Below are positions 1-6,712 of a stretch of 6,712 nt of DNA, one piece after another. How positions within the stretch are numbered: position 1 is the first letter of the stretch; each line of letters opens with the position of its first letter. This stretch comes from Acidovorax sp. Its GTDB lineage: Bacteria > Pseudomonadota > Gammaproteobacteria > Burkholderiales > Burkholderiaceae_C. A program made the position numbers and the translations under genes. The notes beneath the pieces are model-generated. The model was not told where the DNA came from. It ran no database searches and saw nothing but the letters and a program-made list of their open reading frames with translations. Where the stretch lies: assembly GCA_011620245.1 (NCBI GenBank), contig WOZN01000158.1, positions 1 to 6,712 of the forward strand. Reading direction: 5' to 3'.

Positions 1-281
1 GCATCCCGCCAGCGCTCGCCATAAACGGGACATTGGCAATTTCCGCATCCCTTACTGCGCGACCGGCAAAACCCTGGATATGCCGCCAGCAGCTTTTTCT
101 CTTTCGGCAGCAGGAACGTAGCAAATGCGCTTACCCCACACCTCTCGGTAGCAATCCGGCAAATTCGCCAGAATGCTGCAATTGCTTGATTTTAAAGCGT
201 TCAGGGCGTAAATAAGCATGCCACAACGGTACGTGCCTTTGTGGCAGGCGGCTTGCCTGGGCCATAGATATTGTAGGGTGT
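1..281. other. Non-coding or unassigned region downstream of hrcA
   Basis: I see no supported gene in this stretch. A plus-strand frame is open from the left edge to 215 and contains a 60-codon ORF, but its product (rich in Cys, Arg, Gln and Ser) resembles nothing I know. A minus-strand frame runs from an ATG at 217-219 to a TAA at 52-54 (55 codons), in the same direction as hrcA and about 60 bp beyond its stop. It has no clear Shine-Dalgarno and mixed third-position bases. A further minus-strand ATG at 46-48 leads off the left edge and encodes a short basic start ending in Leu-Ala-Gly-Cys, too short to judge. No tRNA-like cloverleaf or insertion-sequence end is visible. The region could hold the hrcA transcript end or decayed sequence. 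Confidence 0.5.
219..246 (-). terminator. Possible weak terminator or hairpin after hrcA
   Basis: An 8-bp perfect inverted repeat (TGCCACAA at 219-226, TTGTGGCA at 239-246) encloses a 12-nt loop that can itself form a 3-bp inner stem. It begins 36 bp downstream of the hrcA stop on the minus strand. The sequence after the stem on that strand (TGCTTATTTACG) is only moderately T-rich, so this is a poor match to a classical intrinsic terminator. It may instead be a 3'-end stabilising hairpin. Confidence 0.25.
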
Positions 282-1286
282 TTATTTGCGGTAGCTCAGC
301 GCGTTGGACACGAGCTTGGAAGTGATGTCCACGATCTGGATCATCCTGTCGTAGGGCATGCGGGTGGGGCCGATCACCCCCAAAGTTCCCACCACCCGGC
401 CATCCACTTCGTAGGGGGCACTGACAATCGAAAGCTCTTCGAGCGGCGCAGCCTGGCTCTCTCCGCCGATGTAGATGCGGACGCCCTCGGCCTGGCTGGA
501 AATGTCCAGAAGACGCAGTATCTGGGTTTTCTGCTCGAACAGATCGAAGGCCCTGCGAAGGTTGTCCATGTCGCTGGAGAAATCACTCACGGCCAGCAGG
601 TTTCTTTCACCAGAAATGACGACCTCGTCCTGCGCTTGCGAAAGCGCCTCCGAACTGACATTGACGGCAGCCTGCATCAATGACGCGATCTCCCCGCGCA
701 ACATGTCCACCTCCGACTTGAGCTTCTCGCGAACCTGTTCTATGGACAAGTCGGCATAGTGTGCATTCAGGAAGTTGCCAGCCTCGATCAACTGCGACTG
801 GGAATAGTCCACATCGGTGAAGATGACATGGTTTTGCACGTCCCCCTCGGGCGAAACAATGATCACAAGAAACCGGCACTCTGAAAGCCGAAGAAACTCG
901 ATGTAGCGGAATACGGAGGTACGCCGTGGTGCCATCACGACACCCACAAACTGGGAGAGGTTCGACAGAATCTGTGCCGCATTGGCAATCACTTTTTGCG
1001 GCTGCTCTGGTGCCAGTTGCGGCGGTGTCAGTGGATCCTGCTGCACCGTCAGCATGGTGTCCACAAACAGGCGGTAGCCACGCGCCGTGGGGATCCTTCC
1101 GGCTGACGTGTGCGGGCTTGCGATCAATCCCAGATCTTCCAGATCTGCCATGACGTTGCGTATCGTTGCCGGAGAGAACTCCAGGCCGGACGCAAGCGAA
1201 AGGGTGCGCGAGCCCACGGGTTGCCCATCGGCGATATAGCGCTCGATCAGCGCTTTAAGCAACAACTTGGCACGGTCATCGAGCAT
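282..1286 (-). CDS. hrcA: Heat-inducible transcription repressor HrcA
   Basis: HrcA is a cytoplasmic repressor that binds the CIRCE inverted repeat upstream of chaperone operons such as groESL and is kept active by GroEL. The 334-residue protein has the family's normal length. Residues 1-80 form the winged-helix DNA-binding domain, with the typical VGSRTL (24-29), SPATIRNVM (38-46) and [12 protein letters not shown] (61-72) segments. The GAF-like inserted-dimerisation region follows, and the family's C-terminal [10 protein letters not shown] motif lies at about 303-312. The ATG at 1284-1286 is almost forced: no ATG, GTG or TTG lies upstream in frame before a stop, and the N-terminus [11 protein letters not shown] matches the family. 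There is no Shine-Dalgarno before it. I saw no CIRCE element in the window, so its targets must lie elsewhere. The gene is divergent from nadK, an arrangement I recall as common in Burkholderiales. Confidence 0.96.
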   Translation of the reverse strand: MLDDRAKLLLKALIERYIADGQPVGSRTLSLASGLEFSPATIRNVMADLEDLGLIASPHTSAGRIPTARGYRLFVDTMLTVQQDPLTPPQLAPEQPQKVIANAAQILSNLSQFVGVVMAPRRTSVFRYIEFLRLSECRFLVIIVSPEGDVQNHVIFTDVDYSQSQLIEAGNFLNAHYADLSIEQVREKLKSEVDMLRGEIASLMQAAVNVSSEALSQAQDEVVISGERNLLAVSDFSSDMDNLRRAFDLFEQKTQILRLLDISSQAEGVRIYIGGESQAAPLEELSIVSAPYEVDGRVVGTLGVIGPTRMPYDRMIQIVDITSKLVSNALSYRK

Positions 1287-1293
1287 AGGGGTG

Positions 1294-1299
1294 ATTTTA
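1294..1299 (-). promoter_or_regulatory. Candidate -10 element for hrcA
   Basis: On the minus strand this reads TAAAAT, five of six matches to TATAAT. Its end lies 7 nt before the A of the hrcA ATG, so transcription would begin at or one base before the start codon. That would give a leaderless message and fits the lack of a Shine-Dalgarno. No good -35 hexamer stands at the right distance, and no sigma-32 heat-shock consensus is recognisable. This is a weak call from motif inspection. Confidence 0.25.
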
Positions 1300-1300
1300 A

Positions 1301-1309
1301 TGATGTAAT
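1301..1309 (+). promoter_or_regulatory. Candidate extended -10 promoter for nadK-recN-rapZ
   Basis: The sequence TGATGTAAT fits an extended -10 element (TGn followed by TGTAAT, five of six matches to TATAAT). Counting 7 nt on places the transcription start at about 1316, the A of the nadK ATG. A poor -35 region (GAGCAT at 17-bp spacing) is tolerable for extended -10 promoters. There is no Shine-Dalgarno before nadK, so a leaderless transcript is plausible. Alternatively, the real promoter lies further upstream inside hrcA. Confidence 0.35.
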
Positions 1310-1315
1310 TTCGCG

Positions 1316-2212
1316 ATGACGTCCAATTTCCGCCATGTTGCGCTTATCGGCAAGTATCAGGCAACGGCTGCCGGCGGCATGACCGACAGCTCTCGCCACG
1401 CCCTGGAAGAGATCGCGCAGTTTCTTGTCCGCCAGGGATGCCAGGTGGTGCTTGAAAAAGAAACCGCCATCAATGCCAACCTGACCGCCTACCCCGCCCT
1501 GGACGTCGTCGCCATTGGCACACAATGCGATCTGGGCCTCGTCGTTGGCGGGGATGGCACCATGCTGGGCATCGGCCGTCAGCTGGCACGCTACGGCATA
1601 CCGCTGATCGGGATCAACCAGGGGCGCCTGGGTTTTATTACCGACATCCCCTTCGACAGTTACCAGACGGCACTCACTCCCATGCTTTGTGGAGATTTTG
1701 AAGAAGACTTGCGCCCCCTGATGCGAGCGCGGGTGGTTCGGGAGCAGGCCACGGTTTTCGAAGCCCTGGCCATGAACGATGTGGTGGTCAATCGCGGAGC
1801 CACATCCGGCATGGTGGAGCTTCGCATTGAGGTGGGGGGGCAATTGGTTGCCAATCAAAGGGCTGACGGCTTGATCATTGCTTCGCCAACGGGATCAACG
1901 GCCTACGCGCTGTCCGCTGGCGGCCCCATGCTTCACCCATCCATTCCCGGGTGGGTACTGGTTCCCATTGCGCCACACACCCTGTCAAACCGCCCGATCG
2001 TTTTGTCGGATGCCACCGAGGTGGCGGTCGAGATCGTGAGTGGCAGGGATGCGAGCGCCAATTTCGACATGCAGTCGCTGGCGTCACTGCTGCACGGTGA
2101 TCGCATTCTCGTGCAACGTTCCGAGCACAGCGTTCGGTTTTTGCACCCGCGCGGCTGGAGCTACTTTGCGACACTGCGCAAGAAACTGCACTGGAACGAA
2201 GGAGCCTCCTGA
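1316..2212 (+). CDS. nadK: NAD kinase
   Basis: NAD kinase phosphorylates NAD+ to NADP+ in the cytoplasm, supplying NADPH for biosynthesis and oxidative-stress defence. The 298-residue protein has the usual bacterial length. The nucleotide-binding GGDGT motif is at 78-82, with the predicted catalytic Asp80. The second family motif, AMNDVVVNR, is at 152-160, and the Gly-rich [14 protein letters not shown] segment is at 191-204. The N-terminus [11 protein letters not shown] gives the first beta strand of the fold. The ATG at 1316 is forced, because the codon at 1301-1303 in the same frame is a stop and no other start lies between. No Shine-Dalgarno precedes it. The gene is divergent from hrcA across 29 bp and is followed by recN after 2 bp, a nadK-recN order known from many bacteria. 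Codon use resembles that of its neighbours. Confidence 0.97.
   Translation: MTSNFRHVALIGKYQATAAGGMTDSSRHALEEIAQFLVRQGCQVVLEKETAINANLTAYPALDVVAIGTQCDLGLVVGGDGTMLGIGRQLARYGIPLIGINQGRLGFITDIPFDSYQTALTPMLCGDFEEDLRPLMRARVVREQATVFEALAMNDVVVNRGATSGMVELRIEVGGQLVANQRADGLIIASPTGSTAYALSAGGPMLHPSIPGWVLVPIAPHTLSNRPIVLSDATEVAVEIVSGRDASANFDMQSLASLLHGDRILVQRSEHSVRFLHPRGWSYFATLRKKLHWNEGAS
2199..2204 (+). promoter_or_regulatory. Ribosome binding site of recN inside the end of nadK
   Basis: AAGGAG lies 10 nt before the recN ATG and within the last codons of nadK. This is the clearest Shine-Dalgarno in the window and it fixes the recN start at 2215. The site is part of a small inverted repeat, AGGAG-C-CTCCT at 2200-2210, which could partly mask it unless ribosomes finishing nadK open the region. 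That would be consistent with translational coupling. Confidence 0.7.
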
Positions 2213-2214
2213 CC

Positions 2215-3879
2215 ATGGCGCTCAAGCGGATCACGCTGCGAGACTTCGTGATTGTTCAAGAACTGGCGCTTGATCTACAGACAGGCTTTACCGTGCTGAC
2301 AGGAGAAACCGGCGCTGGCAAGTCGATTCTGGTGGATGCGCTGCAACTGGCACTGGGTGCTCGCGCAGATGCGGGATACGTGCGCGAGGGCGCCACCCAT
2401 ACAGATGTGTGCACAGAATTTGATCATCCCGGCCGCTTGCAACCATGGTTCGACGAAGCAGGAATCGAAACCAACGACACCTTGCTCTTGCGCAGAACAG
2501 TTGACACCCAGGGGAAAAGCCGTGCGTGGATCAATGGCACGCCGGCCACCGCGACGCAACTGCGCTTCCTCGGGGATCAGTTATTGGACATTCATGGTCA
2601 GCATGCCTGGCAAAGCCTGACCCGCCCGGACTCCGTGCGGGGTTTGCTTGACGCCTATGCCGATATCTCGCTACAGGAATTGGCTGCATGCTGGGCGCAA
2701 TGGCGTGCCGACCAGAAGATTCTGGAGGAAGCGCGTGCGGCACAAGCATCTCTCCAGCAAGAGCGCGAGCGCCTGCAGTGGCAAATTGCGGAAATCAGCA
2801 AACTGGCTCCCGCAGAAGATGAATGGGCAGACCTGGAAGCACAGCACAGACGGCTCTCGCATGCCCATACGCTGCTGGAGGCAGCCCAGGGTGCGCTCGC
2901 AACCCTCGATAGGGAGGAATCAGGCGCTCAGTCCAGCCTGACGCGCGCGATCGCCCAGCTTCAAAGCCAGGAGCAACTGGAACCCGCTTTCAGCGAACTG
3001 GCCGACATCCTCTCATCGAGCCTGGCGCAGACCAGTGACGTCATCCGCTCGTTGCAGGCCTATCTGCGACACACCGACCTGGACCCGGACCGCCTCGCGG
3101 ACCTCGACGCGCGCCTGTCGCAGTGGATGACTTTGGCAAGACGCTACAAACGCCAGCCTGCTCAATTGCCGGCCTTGCTGCAAGCGTGGAAAGCAGAACT
3201 GCAAAAACTGGACGCCGCTGCCGACCTCGCCGGCCTTGAAGCGGCGCAAGCGAGCAGTGCCAAAGCCTACCAAACGGCTGCGCGAGCTATCTCACTGAGG
3301 CGAACAAAGGCTGCGCCCAAGCTGTCTGCAGCCATCACGCAGGCCATGCAGGGCCTGGGCATGACGGGAGGTGTCTTTGAGGTATTGGTGACAAAAGCCT
3401 CTGAGCCTGCACTCCATGGACTGGATGACATTGCCTTTCTTGTGGCAGGCCACCCCGGCATGACGCCCCGCCCGATCGGCAAAGTCGCGTCTGGCGGTGA
3501 ACTGTCACGAATTTCACTGGCCATTTCCGTGACCACCAGCGAACTCGGCACGGCGTCCACCCTGATCTTTGACGAAGTGGATTCGGGCGTTGGCGGGGCC
3601 GTGGCAGAAACAGTAGGCCGACTGATGCGGCAACTCGGGCGCGACCGGCAGGTGCTGGCAGTCACCCATTTGCCGCAGGTGGCAGCATATGCCGACCACC
3701 ATCTGATGGTCTCCAAGCGCAGAAATGCAGCCGGAACCACCAGCACAGTCACGCAAGTTATGGGCGACCAGCGGGTTACGGAAATGGCCCGCATGCTCGG
3801 CGGCGAGCGCCCCACCGGCACCACCCTGGCCCATGCCAGCGAAATGCTGAGCCTGGCCACCACCGCGCTAAATGGCTGA
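2215..3879 (+). CDS. recN: DNA repair protein RecN
   Basis: RecN is an SMC-like ATPase that acts at DNA double-strand breaks, bringing ends or sister chromatids together for RecA-dependent repair. The 554-residue length is close to the roughly 553 residues of the E. coli protein. The Walker A motif GETGAGKS is at 30-37 and the Q-loop-type segment LLDIHGQH is at 123-130. A long helical, Glu/Gln/Ala/Arg-rich coiled-coil region spans about 150-365. The C-terminal ATPase half carries the signature ASGGELSR (425-432), Walker [14 protein letters not shown] (449-461) and the switch His485 in VTHLPQVA. All key ATPase residues are present. The start follows nadK by 2 bp behind a good Shine-Dalgarno, and rapZ follows after 5 bp. 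I found no LexA-type box near the gene, although recN is a classical SOS gene in E. coli. Confidence 0.97.
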   Translation: MALKRITLRDFVIVQELALDLQTGFTVLTGETGAGKSILVDALQLALGARADAGYVREGATHTDVCTEFDHPGRLQPWFDEAGIETNDTLLLRRTVDTQGKSRAWINGTPATATQLRFLGDQLLDIHGQHAWQSLTRPDSVRGLLDAYADISLQELAACWAQWRADQKILEEARAAQASLQQERERLQWQIAEISKLAPAEDEWADLEAQHRRLSHAHTLLEAAQGALATLDREESGAQSSLTRAIAQLQSQEQLEPAFSELADILSSSLAQTSDVIRSLQAYLRHTDLDPDRLADLDARLSQWMTLARRYKRQPAQLPALLQAWKAELQKLDAAADLAGLEAAQASSAKAYQTAARAISLRRTKAAPKLSAAITQAMQGLGMTGGVFEVLVTKASEPALHGLDDIAFLVAGHPGMTPRPIGKVASGGELSRISLAISVTTSELGTASTLIFDEVDSGVGGAVAETVGRLMRQLGRDRQVLAVTHLPQVAAYADHHLMVSKRRNAAGTTSTVTQVMGDQRVTEMARMLGGERPTGTTLAHASEMLSLATTALNG

Positions 3880-3884
3880 CGACC

Positions 3885-4748
3885 ATGTCCCTGGAAATTG
3901 TGCTGATCACAGGGATGTCTGGCTCAGGGAAATCCGTGGCATTGAATGCCATGGAAGATGCGGGCTATTACTGCGTGGACAACCTGCCCCCCGAACTGCT
4001 CCCCGCCTTTGTGGCGCTGGAGCACAAGCACCACGGAAACCGCGTGGCCATCGCCATGGATGTGCGCAGCGCCACGTCACTGCCGCAGGTGCCTCGGGAA
4101 CTGGAACGCCTGCGCAAGCAGGGCGTGATCATTCAGTCCATCTTCCTGGATGCCACCACGGAAACACTGGTCCGGCGCTTTTCTGAAACCCGTCGCCGCC
4201 ACCCCTTGTCGCATGACGATATTCCAGACGGCGGACGCGCACTCACGCAGGTGATTGAACTGGAGCGCGAGTTGCTGGCCGACCTGCGCGAGCAGGCGCA
4301 TGTCATTGACACCAGCACGATCAGGGCTGCCCAGCTGCAAAGTTATGTGAAAGACCTGATGCCGTCGGCGTCAGGGCAGCTCACGCTGATTTTCCAGTCG
4401 TTCGCCTTCAAGCGGGGGATCCCAGTGGATGCCGACTATGTGTTCGATGTGCGAATGCTGCCCAACCCGCATTACGAACCCGCGCTGCGCGATCTGACAG
4501 GACTGGACGCTTCCGTCGCAGACTTTCTGCGCCAGCAGCCAGATGTGGGGCTGATGGGCCAACACATTGAAAGATTTCTCTCCTATTGGCTGGACATGCT
4601 GGACCGGAACCACCGAAGCTATGTGACGGTAGCCATCGGGTGCACAGGTGGCCAGCACCGATCGGTCTATCTGGTAGAGCAATTGGCCCAGGCGTTCAGC
4701 AACCGATGGACCGTGCTGCGGCGCCATCGCGAACTCGATGGCCGTTAA
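3885..4748 (+). CDS. rapZ: RapZ family nucleotide-binding protein (RNase adaptor)
   Basis: RapZ (formerly YvcJ/YhbJ) binds nucleotides. In E. coli it guides RNase E to the small RNA GlmZ and so controls glucosamine-6-phosphate synthase; in Gram-positives the homologue has other roles. The 287-residue protein has the family's normal length. The Walker A motif GMSGSGKS is at 10-17, followed by [13 protein letters not shown], and a Walker B-like segment AIAMDVRS lies near 55-62. The C-terminal domain holds [16 protein letters not shown] (about 175-190), LPNPHY, and [10 protein letters not shown] at 252-261, which carries Cys253, His258 and Arg259 of the RNA/metabolite-binding region. E. coli has Lys where this protein has Gln257. 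The ATG sits 5 bp after the recN stop with no good Shine-Dalgarno, suggesting coupling. Which RNA it serves here cannot be told from the window. Confidence 0.95.
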   Translation: MSLEIVLITGMSGSGKSVALNAMEDAGYYCVDNLPPELLPAFVALEHKHHGNRVAIAMDVRSATSLPQVPRELERLRKQGVIIQSIFLDATTETLVRRFSETRRRHPLSHDDIPDGGRALTQVIELERELLADLREQAHVIDTSTIRAAQLQSYVKDLMPSASGQLTLIFQSFAFKRGIPVDADYVFDVRMLPNPHYEPALRDLTGLDASVADFLRQQPDVGLMGQHIERFLSYWLDMLDRNHRSYVTVAIGCTGGQHRSVYLVEQLAQAFSNRWTVLRRHRELDGR

Positions 4749-4759
4749 TGGCCGTTTTT
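4737..4759 (+). terminator. Candidate intrinsic terminator of the nadK-recN-rapZ unit
   Basis: GATGGCC (4737-4743) can pair with GGCCGTT (4750-4756), using G-C, A-T and three G-U pairs, around a GTTAAT loop. A run of five T follows at 4755-4759. The stem overlaps the last codons and stop of rapZ. It is short and partly wobble-paired, so it may be only moderately efficient. It arises from an imperfect 10-bp tandem duplication (ATGGCCGTTA then ATGGCCGTTT at 4738-4757). Confidence 0.35.
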
Positions 4760-4784
4760 AGGGTTAAAAGTACGCATCAAAGCA

Positions 4785-4800
4785 AAGTTCTGCTGAACCT
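4785..4800 (-). terminator. Weak hairpin at the end of mutY
   Basis: On the minus strand AGGTTC pairs with GAACTT around an AGCA loop (four Watson-Crick inner pairs, one G-U, one A-T). The hairpin overlaps the mutY stop codon and is followed by a short T-containing stretch (TTTGCTTT if the last stem base is counted). It would face the rapZ terminator candidate across the convergent gap. The stem is short and the T-tract interrupted, so the call is tentative. Confidence 0.2.
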
Positions 4801-5851
4801 ACAGCCCCGCCAGTAGTTTGCGAACGGGCGCCGGTAGACCCATTGCCCCGATCTGCTCCGCGGTAAACCAGCCCCCACCATCGTCTGGCGTTGCTTCACC
4901 GTGATACCGGACGATCACAGGATGCAGATGCAGATCCCGATGGGTCAGCACATGCAGGAAGGGTGCACCTTCCTGGACGGATCGCGCAGAGGCAGGCCCG
5001 AGGTGATCGAGAAACGCCGAAAGATCCGGGCGCAGGGGAAAGACTGGCACACAATACAGCCCCGCCCAGATGCCAGCCGCTGGACGGCGAGCCAACCAAA
5101 CCCGTCCCACAGCATCTTGCAGGACCAGAAGCCACCATGATTCAGAACGGCGTTTGAGCTTGCGCGTTCTGACAGGATATTTTTCGGGCATTCCCTCGCT
5201 GTGCGCAACGCACATGGTCTGCAAAGGGCATTGTGGGCAGGCGGGATTGCGCGGCATGCACAGGCTTGCCCCCAAGTCCATCAACCCCTGGGTGTAGCGC
5301 GGCATGGCTGCTTCGATGTTCACCGTGGGCAGCAAGGCCTGCGCGTGCGCCCACAATGTCCGTTCATTCTTGGCCACAGCCAGATCGGCGTCAAAGCCCA
5401 GCACGCGTGTCAGCACCCTTCGCACATTGGCGTCGAGAATCGGTGTGCGTTCCGCAAAACAGAAAGCTGCAATCGCGCCGGCCGTCGAGCGCCCGATGCC
5501 GGGCAAGGTGGCCAGCACCTGCGCATTGCGCGGGAAAACTCCGCCATGCGCGCTGACCACGGTCTGGGCGCAGCGGTGCAGATTGCGTGCACGGCTGTAA
5601 TAGCCCAGACCACTCCAGAGCGCCATCACATCATCCTGCGGTGCGGCGGCCAATGCACCCACATCGGGAAACCGCTCCAGAAATCGCGCGTAATACCCCA
5701 GCACCGTGCTGACTAGCGTCTGCTGCAGCATGATTTCTGACAGCCAGACCCGATACGGATCGCGCGTCTGCTGCCAAGGCAGGTGATTGCGCCCATGGGT
5801 TGCTTGCCAGCGAACAACCCGCGTGGCAACATCCGTTTCCGAAAGAATCAT
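4799..5851 (-). CDS. mutY: Adenine DNA glycosylase MutY
   Basis: MutY removes adenine mispaired with 8-oxoguanine, preventing G:C to T:A mutations. The 350-residue length matches the family (E. coli 350). The catalytic Glu39 lies in SEIMLQQT (38-45). The helix-hairpin-helix LPGIGRSTAGAI is at 116-127 and the catalytic Asp140 is in ILDANVRRV. The [4Fe-4S] cluster ligands follow as Cys198-X6-Cys205-X2-Cys208-X5-Cys214. From about residue 235 the C-terminal Nudix-like, 8-oxoG-recognising domain begins (WWLLVLQDAVGRVWLARRP); its lesion-reading loop reads LTHRDLH where E. coli has FSH. The ATG at 5849-5851 shares bases with the TGA of the upstream dynamin-family gene (ATGA), and no strong Shine-Dalgarno is present, so translation is probably coupled. 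The gene converges on rapZ, 50 bp away. All catalytic residues are present, so it looks functional. Confidence 0.97.
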   Translation of the reverse strand: MILSETDVATRVVRWQATHGRNHLPWQQTRDPYRVWLSEIMLQQTLVSTVLGYYARFLERFPDVGALAAAPQDDVMALWSGLGYYSRARNLHRCAQTVVSAHGGVFPRNAQVLATLPGIGRSTAGAIAAFCFAERTPILDANVRRVLTRVLGFDADLAVAKNERTLWAHAQALLPTVNIEAAMPRYTQGLMDLGASLCMPRNPACPQCPLQTMCVAHSEGMPEKYPVRTRKLKRRSESWWLLVLQDAVGRVWLARRPAAGIWAGLYCVPVFPLRPDLSAFLDHLGPASARSVQEGAPFLHVLTHRDLHLHPVIVRYHGEATPDDGGGWFTAEQIGAMGLPAPVRKLLAGL

Positions 5852-5861
5852 GCCGGCATGA
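5848..5861. repeat. 14-bp perfect palindrome over the dynamin-gene/mutY junction
   Basis: TCATGCCGGCATGA is identical to its own reverse complement. It contains the stop of the dynamin-family gene and the ATG of mutY at one end, and an in-frame Met codon of the upstream gene at the other. As RNA it could form a 5-bp stem with a CCGG loop covering the mutY start; as DNA it could be a dimeric protein site. It may also be chance in GC-rich coding sequence. Confidence 0.5.
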
Positions 5862-6712
5862 GCCCGGCATCTTCTGCAGCCTCTGCCAGCACCGGCAATG
5901 CTATCAACTGGGCCGTCAGTTCGGTCAAGCGTCGTTCCAGTTGAACGAGTTCTTCTTCACTGGCCTCGATCTCGGAAATTCGCTCCACCAGGCCCGTGGC
6001 AGCGTGCTGAATCCGGTCAACCGCCTCGATGCGCCGGGCAAAGCTCCGGCGGCGCTCACGCAACTGGGCATCCAGTTGCGCCGTAGCCGACTTGCTCCAC
6101 AGCTCCAGGTCATTTGCCGCCGACTCGTACACCGTGCGCAAACGCATGGCCAAGGCACGAACCAAACGATCGGCGAATTCCGGCTGCACAAGCTTTAAGA
6201 CATTGCCAACACCCAGATATTGCAAATGGCTTTGTTCAATCTGCGAGAGATCTTCAGCAAAGTGTTCGAGCTGCGGAGGGGGCGGTACCTGCAGAGAAAA
6301 ACCAAATTCCGCATTCAGCTGGCGAAACGTGCCGCCCAACATCGCCTGAATTTCAATGCCGGATGCCTGCGCCTTGTCCAGGGTGCCCCTCAGTTTGTCA
6401 AAGGTCTGGGCATAGATTTTTCGCACACCCAACTTCAAGCCCTTTTGCTGAAGCGTCTGCGCCAAATCGGCCAACTCCACTTTGAGAGACTTGGCCCCCA
6501 ACTGATGGAAAACGTCCCGCAGCAACTTCAGATGCACCGCCCGAACCGCCTGAATCTTGGCGGTGCTCATATCGAACTCGCGCTGTTCCTGCACCACACG
6601 GTGGCGCATCGACTCGATCACCGACGCATTTTTGCCCCGGAGACTTCGCAGTTCCGCCATCTGGTCGTCCAGATCCCGGCGACGAATATTGATCACACGC
6701 GAAGTCTCGGCA
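5848..6712 (-). CDS. Dynamin-family GTPase, C-terminal part (runs off the right edge)
   Basis: Dynamin-like GTPases bind membranes and, on GTP hydrolysis, remodel or fuse them. Only the last 287 residues are visible. The frame is open to the window edge, and the first in-frame start, a GTG at 6694-6696, is unlikely to be the true one because coding sequence continues upstream. Counting from that GTG, the segment is almost wholly helical and charged: a family-typical AELRSLRGKN stretch (14-23), long heptad-rich helices, a short PPPP break (138-141), and a C-terminal coiled coil (about 205-265). The pattern matches, from memory, the stalk/C-terminal region of the roughly 650-residue dynamin-family proteins of Burkholderiales. 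The GTPase domain with its P-loop would lie beyond the window, so function cannot be confirmed here. The gene ends in ATGA overlap with mutY. Another long coiled-coil ATPase or GTPase is the main alternative. Confidence 0.7.
   Translation of the reverse strand, partial: AETSRVINIRRRDLDDQMAELRSLRGKNASVIESMRHRVVQEQREFDMSTAKIQAVRAVHLKLLRDVFHQLGAKSLKVELADLAQTLQQKGLKLGVRKIYAQTFDKLRGTLDKAQASGIEIQAMLGGTFRQLNAEFGFSLQVPPPPQLEHFAEDLSQIEQSHLQYLGVGNVLKLVQPEFADRLVRALAMRLRTVYESAANDLELWSKSATAQLDAQLRERRRSFARRIEAVDRIQHAATGLVERISEIEASEEELVQLERRLTELTAQLIALPVLAEAAEDAGLMPA

Noticed and set aside
1..48. Possible start of a minus-strand lipoprotein running off the left edge (basic start ending Leu-Ala-Gly-Cys)
   Set aside because: Only 16 codons are visible, the hydrophobic stretch before the Cys is very short and contains Arg, and the ribosome-site-like AAGGG touches the ATG. 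Not enough to call.
33..215. 60-codon plus-strand ORF at the left edge
   Set aside because: It has no Shine-Dalgarno, an unusual composition, no recognisable family, and overlaps an equally open minus-strand frame.
1287..1315. CIRCE element or sigma-32 promoter for hrcA
   Set aside because: Neither the TTAGCACTC/GAGTGCTAA inverted repeat nor a CTTGAA/CCCCAT pair is present in the gap or in the nadK 5' region that I read.
1247..1858. 203-codon minus-strand ORF spanning the hrcA start and the first half of nadK
   Set aside because: It lies antisense to the clear NAD kinase and out of frame with HrcA, and its product resembles no family. Such shadows are common in GC-rich genes.
2263..2280. 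CTGG...ACAG pair near the recN start as a LexA box
   Set aside because: The half-sites are 2 bp too far apart for the 16-bp LexA operator, and the site lies inside the coding sequence.
3267..3863. 198-codon minus-strand ORF opposite the recN C-terminal half
   Set aside because: It is antisense to the conserved RecN ATPase motifs and has a low-complexity Ser/Pro/Arg-rich composition typical of a shadow frame.
5201..5716. 171-codon plus-strand ORF opposite mutY
   Set aside because: It is antisense to the catalytic and Fe-S region of MutY, and its Cys/His/Gln-rich product reflects complementary codons rather than a known protein.

Overview
This window looks like ordinary core chromosome of a betaproteobacterium, most likely a member of the Comamonadaceae (Burkholderiales). 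The basis is GC-rich, tightly packed genes and the close resemblance, from memory, of the HrcA, NadK and RapZ proteins to those of Acidovorax- and Comamonas-type organisms. This is recognition from the sequence, not a database match.

Layout, left to right. Positions 1-281 hold no convincing gene; there is a possible weak hairpin terminator after hrcA and a doubtful 55-codon frame. hrcA (282-1286, minus) encodes the heat-shock repressor. Only 29 bp separate its start from the divergent nadK (1316-2212, plus). nadK, recN (2215-3879) and rapZ (3885-4748) follow with gaps of 2 and 5 bp and probably form one operon. rapZ then meets the minus-strand pair head-on: a dynamin-family GTPase, of which only the C-terminal part is present (5848 to the right edge), followed by mutY (4799-5851). 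The stop of the dynamin gene and the start of mutY overlap as ATGA. About 50 bp lie between the converging ends of rapZ and mutY, with a candidate hairpin on each side.

Functionally the window combines stress and genome-maintenance genes: heat-shock control (HrcA), NADP supply (NadK), double-strand break repair (RecN), adenine removal from 8-oxoG:A mispairs (MutY), a nucleotide-binding RNase adaptor (RapZ) and a membrane-remodelling-type GTPase. I see no mobile element, CRISPR array, RNA gene or new multi-gene system. The most useful leads are small: possible leaderless start sites on both sides of the 29-bp hrcA/nadK gap, the translationally coupled dynamin-mutY pair with a 14-bp palindrome over its junction, and the absence of a recognisable SOS box for recN.
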